DNA of 64,000 nt from Lithodes maja (lineage: Eukaryota; Arthropoda; Malacostraca; Decapoda; Lithodidae). Made by a program: the position numbers and the translations under genes. The stretch is from assembly GCA_037953745.1 (NCBI GenBank), contig JBAKBP010007661.1, forward strand, positions 1 to 64,000. The letters are read 5' to 3'. The notes below the pieces were generated by a model. That model made no database searches, had not been told where the DNA came from, and saw nothing but the letters and a program-made list of their open reading frames with translations. Of the stretch, positions 8,667 through 19,058 are shown piece after piece (the stretch's first letter is position 1; each line of letters starts with the position of its first letter).

Positions 8667-10948
8667 TTTACAGGATGGTGTGTTGAGGTATGGGAGAGGT
8701 ACAAGGAGAATAGGAGAGAGGCAAAACGGAAAATTAGAGAAGCGAAAAAAGATGCAAACGAAAGGTGGGGTCAAAGGCTGAGTGAGAATTTTGAAGAACG
8801 AAAGATGTTCTGGAAGGAGGTAAATAAAGTAAGGAAAGGAGGACAAAAGAGGGAAGAGTCAGTGAAAGATGAAAATGGAGAATTACTAGTGGAACCAGTT
8901 GAAGTGACGAAAAGATATGCCGAGAATTTTGAATCTTTGTTAAATACAAGAGATGGAAGAGAAGCAGTGGTTGAAGCAGAGGTGGATGGAGATAGGTTAC
9001 CCAGGCCACCCAGGTGGCAGGGAATGAATGAAAGGATTGAGGAAAATGAGGTGAAAGAAGCAGTGAAACAAATGAAAGCGGGAAAAGCAGAAGGTTTGGA
9101 TGGTATTGCTGTGGAGTGTATAAAGAAGGGTGGAGATGTGATAATAAATTGGTTGGTGAGACTTTTCAATGTGTGCTTTGCTGTGTCTATGGTACCAATA
9201 GACTGGAAAAGTGCATGTATTGTGCCCTTGTACAAGGGGAAGGGAGATCGGCAGGAGTGTTCAAGTTATAGAGGTATTAGTTTATTGTCAGTGGTTGGAA
9301 AGCTGTATGGCAGGGTGTTGATAGAGAGGATAATAAAGTGTACAGAAGTTGCAATAGCAGAAGAACAGTGCGGTTTTAGGAGGGGAAGAGGGTGCGTGGA
9401 TCAGATGTTTGCAGTAAGACAGTTATGCGAGAAGTATTTAGAGAAGCATAAGGAGATATTTTGGGCTTTTATGGACTTGGAAAAAGCGTATGATCGTGTG
9501 GACCGTGAAGCAATGTGGAAGGTGTTAAGGATTTATGAAATAGGAGGAAATTTGTTAGAAGCAGGAGTTTTTATGAAGGGAGCAGAGCATGTGTGAGAGT
9601 AGGAAATGGTGAGTTGAGTGAATGGTTTGAGGTAAAGGTAGGTTTGCGACAGGGTTGTGTAATGTCACCATGGCTGTTTAATATGTTTATGGATGGTGTG
9701 GTGAGGCAGGTGAAGAGGAGAACTATGGGAAGAGGATTGGGTTTAGTAGGAAAGAATGGTAGAGATTGGGAGTTGAATCAGTTGCTGTTCGCTGATGACA
9801 CAGCATTGGTGGCGGATTCTGATGAGAAACTGCAGCGGGTAGTCAAAGAGTTTGGTGTGGTTTGTGGAAGGAGGAAACTGAAGGTGAACGTCAATAAAAC
9901 TAAAGTAATGGTGTGTAATAGGGGAGAGCATAGGGTGAATCTAGATGTGAGGCTGGATGGGGAAATATTGGAACAAGTAGAGTGTTTTAAATATCTAGGA
10001 GGAACGATAAGCAGGAGTGGAGGTATGGAAGTGGAGGTAAAACAGAGAGTGTGTGAAGGAAGGAAGGTTTTCAGAGCAATGGGAAGTATGTGGAAGACGA
10101 GAAATCTCAGAGTGAAAGTAAAAAGTGCACTGTATCAAGGAATTGTTGTGCCAACAGTGATGTATGGGGCTGAGACATGGACTCTGAAGAAAAAGGAGAA
10201 AAGAGGGCTGGATGTGATGGAGATGAGCTGCTTGAGGAGTATGTGTGGAGTTACTCGTAGAGACAGATTGAGGAATGAAGAGATACGTAGGAGAGTGGGG
10301 CAGCAGGAACATTTGTCAGCCAGAGTGGACAGAAGGGTGCTGAGCTGGTATGGTCATGTTGAACGAATGGGAGATGAAAGGCTTACAAAGAGAATATGTG
10401 AGTCAGGTACAAGGGGAGATAGAAGGGCAGGAAGAACCCCATTCAGATGGAGAGACTGTGTAAGAAAAGCTTTGGATGATAGAGGAATGACTATAGATCA
10501 AGCAGGGGAAGTGGTGGTGGACAGGAGTGAATGGAGAATGCTTGTGAATAGTTGAGTGAACACGTGGTCATTTGGAGTAAGGGGTCGGGCGCAAGCTGGA
10601 CTAGATACTAGTCCATCAGGGGCATGGCCCGGGGAGACGATTAATATGAAGGGTGCGCCTGGAAGTGTGGTGGGAGGTCTTGTGGCTTTGGCTCCGCTGC
10701 ATGTCTGCCTGCCGAGCTCGGAAACTCTCCGGGTGGTCGGGGGCCGGGGGAGTGCTGGAGCGACCTTGGTGACCCTGGTCTCTGGGTCTTCTCCTGGGTG
10801 ACCTGGATGTGTGTGAGTTTGTGCTGTTTATCTGTGTTTATTTGTTGTTTTATGTTGTTTTTGTGTTTTCCCTGTTCTTGCTCTGTCTTGAGTCTGCTAC
10901 CCCCAAAATGGGGATTGGGCCTGAGCATATAGATAGATAGATAGATAG
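8667..10948 (+). mobile_element. 5'-truncated RTE-like LINE with (ATAG)n tail
   Basis: The insertion is bounded by the 8-bp duplication ATGTTGGC (8659-8666 and 10949-10956) and ends in ATAGATAGATAG. It keeps the whole RT region and a GC-rich 3' untranslated region of about 390 bp. The endonuclease part is lost by 5' truncation. Its 3' untranslated region differs from that of the 7010 and 25263 copies but matches the copy at 53427, so at least two related subfamilies share the same kind of tail. Confidence 0.85.
8673..10555 (+). pseudogene. RTE-like reverse transcriptase, truncated and frameshifted
   Basis: This would encode the RT and C-terminal domain of a LINE ORF2 protein. Visible motifs in order are SSYRGISLLSVVGKLY (fingers), ECGFRRGRG-like CGFRRGRGCVDQMF, DLEKAYDRVD (catalytic motif A), GLRQGCVMSPWLFN (motif B), LLFADDTALV (catalytic FADD, about 9785), KVNVNKTKVM, and a C-terminal SWYGHVERMGDERLTKRI segment. 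The reading frame changes near 9560, where one base has been lost just before a conserved SFYEG segment. The apparent ATGs at 8643 and 9593 are therefore not real starts: the first lies in flanking DNA and the second just after the shift. Assignment to the RTE group is by motif style only. Confidence 0.85.
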
Positions 10949-10956
10949 ATGTTGGC

Positions 10957-12259
10957 CTTCATTAGGTAAAGGTAGGTTTGGTCATATATGATTATGTTAT
11001 TTGCTAAGTTGGGCTTATCTTAGTTAGGCAGGGTTCAATTTGGTTTGATCGTTTAATGGAAGCTGGTTTAGATTGATTAGACTAGGATAGGTTTGGCTTC
11101 GTTCAATTTGGATTGGCTATATGGTTAGGCTAGGTTAATGTACCGCAGATTGTAGTTTAGCCTATTATCTGAAACAGTATATTGACCGTATATGCCAATG
11201 TTTTTTTTTTAAGGGATCTATAATTATTTTTGTTTTGTCCAGTGTCTAGCTTCAGCTACAGTACCGGGTATTCTTCCTATTATGACCGAACTGTTATAAA
11301 AAAGATTAAGTTGGTTTTCTAAGCAATAATTAATACATTGTGTCGTTCTCCCATTGAGAATACCTTTGTTTTACCCTTCCGCATTTCTTATAACTTATTG
11401 AACTCTGTGTTTTTATTTTTACCACCAACTAACTTGCTTATGCTTATTTAATTCACCTATTTCCTCTCTCATGTCCTTAATTATAAAGTTTCTTTATAGT
11501 ATCGTATTGTTCGTTCTTAATTCCTTCTTCAATTTACCGTCGTTCTCTTTAACCATCGTCACCTTTTCAGCTCTCAGACTCTCACATTCCTTTCCTCTCT
11601 TGTTGTTTATCTAGTATAACTCCTCCAGGGCACCACTATGTACACTGTCACCGGGTTTAATGTCACTATTAGTCTGTTTACGACACTTACCTTTCATTAT
11701 AATACTCCTGTATCATCCATTAAAGCCATCATTAATCACACATTATTTTTTCATACACTATGTTCGTAACTGTCATCCAATAAAGTTCCTTATAATTATG
11801 TCAGTCCTAAACTATACAATTAAGCACCCGTACTCCCCCGCTCTGCCTACTTCGTTGGTTTCAGGTTTAAACACGTGCGGGGGCTGAAGGAGGTGGCAGG
11901 AAGGGAGTGCAGACCGTCTGTCCACCCTTCCTGCCGCCCCCAACTAATTGTAGTGGGCACTATCATTTCTCATACTTTCTGTTTTTCGTTTTTCTCTTCT
12001 AACTCTGCCCCCTCCCTTGGGAGCACCGTGACTGCACATGTGGTAAACGACCATTCTCACTCCTTGGTTTCGTTGGAGGGTGTTGTGGGTCGGCAATCCC
12101 TTCACCCGTCGAACTGTGGTACCCGACGTGTTCGAGCGAGGGGAAGCTTTCATGCCAAACCCTGGCCCTTGTGCTGGGTCTGCGATCGACGGATCAAAGG
12201 TCCTTAAAGTACATTGAGTGGGTTGTATCTCTGAGAGAATTCCTAGGGCGGTAATCCCG
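10957..12259. other. mostly no feature; 11880-12259 may be the I-like element's 5' leader
   Basis: From 10957 to about 11200 the sequence is rich in GGTTTAG- and GGTTAGG-like words without forming a regular array. From about 11870 the base composition changes to GC-rich, and it stays so up to the edge of the family B LINE at 12260. Because that LINE is followed at 15229 by the start of the I-like element's ORF1, the GC-rich stretch may be the separated 5' untranslated region of the I-like element. This is inference from position and composition only. Confidence 0.3.
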
Positions 12260-15012
12260 TCAGATTTAGAGGAGCTAGTGTTTACAGAAAATTATGATGT
12301 GATTGGCATAACAGAATCTTGGCTCAATACAGAAGATAGAGACTGTTTAGCAGAGTATTCACTTCCCGGTTATGTAATGTTTGAGAAAAGCCGAATAAAT
12401 CGAAATGGAGGTGGCGTTTTACTTTATATCAAAGAAAGTCTTAACCCTACCCTCTTGTCAAAACCTCAAATTGTGAATGTCGACACATCTTTTGTGCTAA
12501 TAAAAAATAATAAAGGTACAAAAATAATACTTGCATTAATATACAGACCTCCAGCTCAATCAGTGCAAACTGACCGAGAAATTTACGAACAAATTGCAGA
12601 TGTAAGTAACTCACAAGATACCGTAATTTTTGGCGACTTTAATTTACCTGTGACCAAGTGGGGCGATACTCTTACTTCACACTCCGGACATGACTTGTAT
12701 ACGAACTTGCAAGAGAGTTCGCTTTATCAATTTGTTCGAACGCCGACCCGTGGTAGTAACGTTCTTGACATTGTACTTGCAACAAAAGAAGAATTAATAG
12801 AGAATTTGGTGATGAATTCAGTAACAGCGACCATCGTACGATAACTTTCACTTTAAAGTTTACTAGTAACGAACCAAATAGTAGCATCGAAAAAGTCCCT
12901 AATTTCAAGAAAGCAAACTTCCATAAACTTAGAGCTATGTTTAAAGAAACTGACTGGAGCTTTTAAATTAACAATAACTACATAAATACATCTTGGGAGT
13001 TATTCGAAACCACTTACCTAAAAGCAGTGCAAGACTGCATACCATCGAAAATACGGCGTCCAGGCCATAATAACAAGCCCAAATGGTGGAATAAAGATAT
13101 TTCAAACTGCCTGCTTGCTAAAAAAATTGCTAATGATAGATTACAATCCTCACAAAATGACGAAGAACGGGTGAAATTTGTAAAGCTACGACGCAAAGCC
13201 AAAAAGTTAATTAAGCAAAGTAAAAAGTCCTTACAGTTACATATTGCGAATCAAAGTAAAACAAACCCGAAAGAATTCTATAGTTATATCAGAAAGAAAA
13301 AAGTAGTTACTTCAACTGTTGGACCGTTAGTTGATGAAAATGGAGAATACACCAAAGACGAAGTACAAATGAGTAATGCCCTCAATACCTTCTTTGCATC
13401 AGTTTTTACAACAGAAGACCTCAGTGATATCCCTACACCATTGCCGATTCAGATTGATAATTCAGATGTTCTAAGCAATATCACCGTTACAGAGAGAGAA
13501 GTATTGAATTGTTTAGATAAACTCAAGGTAAATAAAACGCCTGGACCTGATACAATCTCGCCTAGAGTTCTAAAGGAAGTTAAGGATGAGCTCTCCAAAC
13601 CATTGACATTACTATTCAATAAATCCTTGCAGTCTGGAACTATGCCTGATCAGTGGAAGCTAGCCAACGTAACATCGATATTCAAAAAAGGCAGCAAATC
13701 CCTACCCAGTAACTATCGTCCAATTAGCTTAACCTCAGTTGTATGTAAAATGCTAGAAAGGGTCATACTAGACAGACTCGTAAATCACTTAGAGGAAAAT
13801 AACATACTTAAAGATACTCAACACGGCTTTCGTAAAAAACGTTCCTGTTTAACAAACCTCGTAGACTTCTTCCACGATATCCTCAACCTCTACGATGAGA
13901 GTAAAGCTGTAGATATTATATACCTTGATTTTCAAAAGGCCTTTGACAAAGTTCCCCACAAACGTTTACTGCTAAAACTAAAAGTGCATGGAATACAAGA
14001 CGGTGTGTTGAAATGGATAGAAAATTGGCTCAGCGACAGAAAGCAAAGAGTAGTCATAAACGGTAAAGCATCTAAATGGACCAATGTAAGTAGCGGGGTA
14101 CCCCAGGGATCGTTACTAGGACCAATTATCTTTCTAATTTACATCAACGACATAGATGAGGGTCTCACCTGTACAATCTCAAAATTTGCTGACGATACAA
14201 AAATTGCAAATAGCGTACTCTCAAAAGAACAAGTTGACGATATGCAACACAAACTAGATAAATTGTCATGTTGGGCCCAAATTTGGCAAATGAGTTTCAA
14301 TGCGGATAAATGTAAAGTACTACATATCGGATACCTAAATGAGAAAGCAAACTATTCGATGAATGGCACTCAGCTTAAGAATGTAAACAGAGAAACCGAT
14401 CTGGGAGTAATAATATCGAGTAACCTAAAACCGAGTCAACAATGTTCAGAAGTTGTTAAGAAGGCAAACAAAATAATTGGCTTTATAGGCAGGTCATTTG
14501 AACATAAATCCAAAGAAGTTATCCTAACCCTTTACAATTCCTTAGTCCGCCCTTTTCTGGAATACTGCGTTCAATCCTGGTGCCCTTATTACCAAAAAGA
14601 TATAAACAAGCTAGAACGAGTTCAACGTAGAGTTACCAAAATGATACCTAGCCTAAAGAACAAACCATATGAAGAGCGTCTTAGATAATTAAATATATTT
14701 CCTTTAACCCAGCGCAGATTAAGAGGTGACTTAATTCAAGTGTTCAAAATCATCAAAGGCATCGACAATATGAACTGTAGTAAGTACTTCACTATCGACC
14801 AATCTATTTACACGTGGGGAAACGGTTGCAAAATTATTGGTAAATCTTTTAACTCCCACGAATCTAAGAATTTCTTCTTCAATCGAGTTGTCAACTTGTG
14901 GAATGGGCTTCCCCGAAACGTTATAGACTGCATCACCGTTGATTCATTTAAACTCCGCCTAGACAAATATCTCGCATCAAACCCGCGACTGACTGTGTTT
15001 GTAAATGAATAA
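12260..15012 (+). pseudogene. CR1-group ORF2 protein (endonuclease plus RT), broken
   Basis: The encoded protein would nick target DNA and reverse-transcribe the element RNA. Visible are APE endonuclease motifs (VIGITESWLNTED, FGDFNLPVTKW, and SNSDHRT after a frame change), then RT motifs SNYRPISLTS, IYLDFQKAFDKVPH, SSGVPQGSLLGP and SKFADDTK (catalytic ADD at about 14190), and a C-terminal LVRPFLEYCVQSWCPYY region. Breaks: the N-terminus is missing; a 7-base deletion near 12808, relative to copy 3, shifts the frame; TAA stops lie at 12964-12966 and at 14686-14688, where copy 2 has GAA. The frame is otherwise continuous to the stop at 15012. Confidence 0.9.
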
Positions 15013-15228
15013 CTTTATTTTATCCCCCCCCCCCTCAGTTACTAACCCATCTGTCCCCTACTAACTTTGCCACGGACATTAGTTCCAGGGCAGTAATTCC
15101 CTTTCCAATGTTCCCTTACCCACTCTAAACCACTGTTTGGACACTTGATCCTCAGTGTTTTGGAGGACAAGCAACCTAGAAGGGTCACTAGATCTGTTGT
15201 TGCTTGATTTCCTTTGTACTCCTTTGTA
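12260..15228 (+). mobile_element. CR1-group LINE family B, copy 1 (5'-truncated)
   Basis: Homology to the minus-strand copy at 55468-62703 starts abruptly at 12260, inside the endonuclease domain, and runs to the 3' end in CTCCTTTGTA. The 3' untranslated region (15013-15228) is nearly identical to that of copy 2 at 16674-16892. No target duplication was found, as is usual for CR1-group elements. It sits immediately upstream of the ORF1 start of the I-like element. Confidence 0.8.
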
Positions 15229-15253
15229 CTCTAATAGTGGCTCCTTGGTGGGT

Positions 15254-15460
15254 ATGGAATCTGCCTCAGATGAATTTATTATTCTTCGCCCTATGGAAAC
15301 TGAACAAGCCCCCTCCGACGCCGACCCCAGCAAAATTTTGGACTGCCTCCCGGACCCTTCCCCTACTGCCAGCAGTGCCGGAGCTACCCACTCAGCCATG
15401 GCACCCGCCTCGATACCCTCTCTACCCGATACAGTAGTGCTACCACCTACACCTACTTAA
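15254..15460 (+). pseudogene. I-like ORF1, N-terminal piece
   Basis: An ATG at 15254 opens a frame rich in proline, serine and acidic residues (MESASDEFIILRPMETEQ at the start). It is cut at about 15460 by the truncated family B LINE, and ORF1-like proline-threonine-rich sequence resumes in the same frame at 16895. That the two pieces belong together is inferred from frame, composition and position. The stop at 15458-15460 is created at the junction. Confidence 0.6.
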
Positions 15461-15464
15461 TAAC

Positions 15465-16673
15465 ATACTTAAAGATACTCAACACGGCTTTCGTAAAAAA
15501 CGTTCCTGTTTAACAAACCTCTTAGACTTCTTCCACGATATCCTCAACCTCTACGATGAGAGTAAAGCTGTAGATATTATATACCTTGATTTTCAAAAGG
15601 CCTTTGACAAAGTTCCCCACAAACGTTTACTGCTAAAACTAAAAGCGCATGGAATACAAGACGGTGTGTTGAAATGGATAGAAAATTGGCTCAGCGACAG
15701 AAAGCAAAGAGTAGTCATAAACGGTAAGGCATCAAAATGGACCAATGTAAGTAGCGGGGTACCCCAGGGATCGGTACTAGGACCAATTCTCTTTCTAATT
15801 TACATCAACGACATAGATGAGGGTCTCACCTGTACAATCTCAAAATTTGCTGACGATACAAAAATTGCAAATAGCGTACTCTCAAAAGAACAAGTTGACG
15901 ATATGCAACACAATCTAGATAAATTGTCATGTTGGACCCAAATTTGGCAAATGAGTTTCAATGCGGATAAATGTAAAGTACTACATATCGGATACCTAAA
16001 TGAGAAAGCAAACTATTCGATGAATGGCACTCAGCTTAAGAATGTAAACAGAGAAACCGATCTGGGAGTAACAATATCGAGTAACCTAAAACCGAGTCAA
16101 CAATGTTCAGAAGTTGTTAAGAAGGCAAACAAAATAATTGGCTTTATAGGCAGGTCATTTGAGCATAAATCCAAAGAAGTTATCCTAACCCTTTACAATT
16201 CCTTAGTCCGCCCTCTTCTGGAATACTGCGTTCAATCCTGGTGCCCTTATTACCAAAAAGATATAAACAAGCTAGAACGAGTTCAACGTAGAGTTACCAA
16301 AATGATACCTAGCCTAAAGAACAAACCATACGAAGAGCGTCTTAGAGAATTAAATCTATTTCCTTTAACCCAGCGCAGATTAAGAGGCGACTTAATTCAA
16401 GTGTTCAAAATCATCAAAGGCATCGACAATATGAACTGTAGTAAGTACTTCACTATCGACCAATCTAATTACACGCGGGGAAACGGTTGCAAAATTATTG
16501 GTAAATCTTTTAACTCGCACGAATCTAAGAATTTCTTCTTCAATCGAGTTGTCAACTTGTGGAATGGGCTTCCCCGAAACGTTATAGACTGCATCACCGT
16601 TGATTCATTTAAACTCCGCCTAGACAAATATCTCGCATCAAACCCGCGACTGACTGCGTTTGTAAATGAATAA
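15465..16673 (+). pseudogene. CR1-group RT, 3' portion, otherwise open
   Basis: An uninterrupted frame covers the second half of RT and the C-terminal domain, with IYLDFQKAFDKVPH, SSGVPQGSVLGPILF and SKFADDTKI (catalytic ADD) and then the conserved C-terminal LWNGLPRNVIDC segment. No stop or frameshift was seen from the truncation point to the natural stop at 16673. It lacks the endonuclease and the RT fingers, so it cannot encode a working protein. Confidence 0.85.
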
Positions 16674-16892
16674 CTTTATTTTATCCCCCCTCAGTTACTA
16701 ACCCATCTGTCCCCTACTAACTTCCTAATCCTGCCACGGACATTAGTTCCAGGGCAGTAATTCCCTTTCCAATGTTCCCTTACCCACTCTAAACCACTGT
16801 TTGGACACTTGATCCTCAGTGTTTTGGAGGACAAGCAACCTAGAAGGGTCACTAGATCTGTTGTTGCTTGATTTCCTTTGTACTCCTTTGTA
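15465..16892 (+). mobile_element. CR1-group LINE family B, copy 2 (5'-truncated within RT)
   Basis: The copy starts in the middle of the RT domain (AATAACATACTTAAAGATAC) and ends in CTCCTTTGTA. It is nearly identical to copy 1 over the shared length, with differences scattered as single bases, so both are of similar and fairly recent age. It lies inside ORF1 of the I-like element, which is interrupted on either side. No clear target duplication was found. Confidence 0.85.
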
Positions 16893-16894
16893 CC

Positions 16895-19058
16895 TATGGC
16901 CCAGGGTGCGCACCTCCCTCTGAAGTTCATGATCCTGTGAGCCCTACCATCCCTGCCCCACCCTCGTCAACTTCATGTGTGGTTACTCCCTCTGACGCCT
17001 CTTCACCCGTCACGACTACTACCACTATGTCAGTGCCGTCACCCGTCACACCGACTACCGTAGCGGTAGTCAGTGCCAACGACCACCACACCAACTACCA
17101 CTACGTCGGTTCCGACGACCTCCATTGTGACGCTCTCCCCTCACATCGGACCTCAACTTGGTTATACGCGCCCACGTCGGTCCACGAGGAAAAAATACGT
17201 CCCTAGTCAGACGCTTACGGACTTTGACGCACTCTTTGGTCCAGATTATTGGCCCAGATTCCTCACTATCGAAACTAGAGACCTGATGATGGCTGCTGAA
17301 TTAGAGAATGCTCTTCTGATGAACCATCGATCAACCAACTTGTCCTTCCGAGCTTCTACCCGAGTCCTCATGTGGACGGTTGAAGCATCCACCAAGGAAC
17401 AATCAGGGGATTTTCTTTCCCTCACTGCCCTGAATGGTGTTCCTGTACACGTCTCCAAACATATGGAACTTAATTTCATTTCCTGCTCAGTTATACTGCC
17501 TCCTTCCAATGATCGCGACGGATTACCTGACAAATCAACATTGCTGTCTTCATTGCGGCTCCGTTACCCTGAGGTTGACGATGTCACTGTCTATCAGATC
17601 CCCAATAGACAAGATAAATCCCGTCCACCATTACGGGTGGCTCGAGTCAGGTTCGAGGGAAAAACCCTCCCTGAGACGATCAGAATTGAAGGCCAGAGGA
17701 GGGAAGTACGTCCATATAACCCCAGGCCCCTTCAATGCCAGCGCTGCTCCACTTTTGGTCACTCTACATCCAAATGCAGAAATACTGAGGTGTGTGCATA
17801 CTGCGGTTCGACTGCCCATACCACCAATTGGAAGTGCGGCCAACCCAAGTGCGCCAACTGCTCTGGAGACCACCATGCACGAGCCCAACACTGCGTGTTC
17901 TACAGATATAATGCGGAGCTTCGGCTTCTTATGGATCGTTCAGGCATGGCGGTCAGGGAAGCCAAGCAAGAACTGTGAGTAGGGGGAATCAAGGACCCAG
18001 CGCGTGACCCAACATATAGTTCGTGTGCTCGCACCAACGTTTCCCTACCCGCCATCCCTACAATGCCAGACTCGCACCTGACACCATCACATCCTCCTGC
18101 CGGTGCTATGGCATGTGGTGCACCGCTTCCTGCTGTCTCTGTCTCTCGTAGGTTTGATACGTTGGTTGAGACGCCAACTTCTGCCCCTACTGACCAGTCC
18201 TCGCCACCCATTGCGGATACTCCTCGCGCTGATACCTGTACCCATCCTCCACCCTCTACCTCAAATAAACGCCGGCCTGACTCCTCCCCGGAGCCTCCCA
18301 AATGCCCTCCTCCGAGAGACTTGCCTTCCGATGCCCTTCTCCAGCCAGATACAGGTAGCACTGAAATGGACACCGCTCCCGTTTCTTGCAAACGAGGTGC
18401 TGACGATGCTGCCTCTCCTACTCCTGATCATTCGTCCCCCCCTTCAAAACGTAAACCTCGTGAGGTTCCAGGTTCGCCCTGCCAGATCCGTCTTCCCTCC
18501 TCCTGCCCCGAGTCATTGCCTTCCCTCCCACAACGCCAGTCCATTCGCCCCCGTTCTCGCCGATCTGCCGTCCCCACTGCTACACCACCCACTTCCACTT
18601 TCCCACCTACTGTTACTCCTTCCCACTCTTCCAAGGGTAAGAAACACACTCCATCGACTGCCAAGAATGCGACAATACCTCCAAATCGCCACAGCCACCG
18701 CTGTGGCTGTCACGATTGTTTTGTCCAGGAGTGTCTTGGTGGTCGGGAGTGTCGTGCTCCCCCCACTCCCCCTACTAAATCCGTCATTACCACTTTATTT
18801 AAAACCTTCATACACCATCGTAAGTTACTTGCATCTGACGATCCGATCAATCACCCTCTCCAGTGCTACTGTACATATCACTTATCACATCTTGAAGCCC
18901 AGTCACAGTTGACTGCTACTGATATTCTCCAAGCGGTATCGTCTTGGTTACCTTCACGCTCCTGCAGTGCGACACCTCCTCGTCCCCCTGCGCCGCTCAC
19001 ACGGCAGTATTTACCATCTAGTACTGTCAATTTACACAATCTGACATCTCTTATCTGA
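16895..19058 (+). pseudogene. I-like ORF1 (gag-like, zinc knuckles), broken
   Basis: This is the RNA-binding ORF1 protein of the I-like LINE. After a proline-threonine-rich region comes a globular region, then three Cys-His knuckles at about 17735-17895: CQRCSTFGHSTSKC, CAYCGSTAHTTNWKC and CANCSGDHHARAQHC. A long Pro/Ser/Lys-rich C-terminal tail follows. Two defects are visible. The frame changes near 17060-17073, within a repetitive ACC/ACT stretch, and a TGA at 17976-17978 interrupts an otherwise continuous frame that resumes directly and ends at 19058. ORF2's frame overlaps the end by about 14 bases. Confidence 0.75.

Noticed and set aside
8643..8672. ATG at 8643 as the start of the RTE-like protein
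   Set aside because: It lies upstream of the LINE's 5' edge and target duplication (8659-8666), so the first residues come from flanking DNA.
18103..18912. 269-codon plus-strand frame overlapping I-like ORF1
   Set aside because: It is a shifted frame of the Pro/Ser-rich ORF1 tail. The overlapping frame matches the ORF1 frame on both sides of the 17976 stop.
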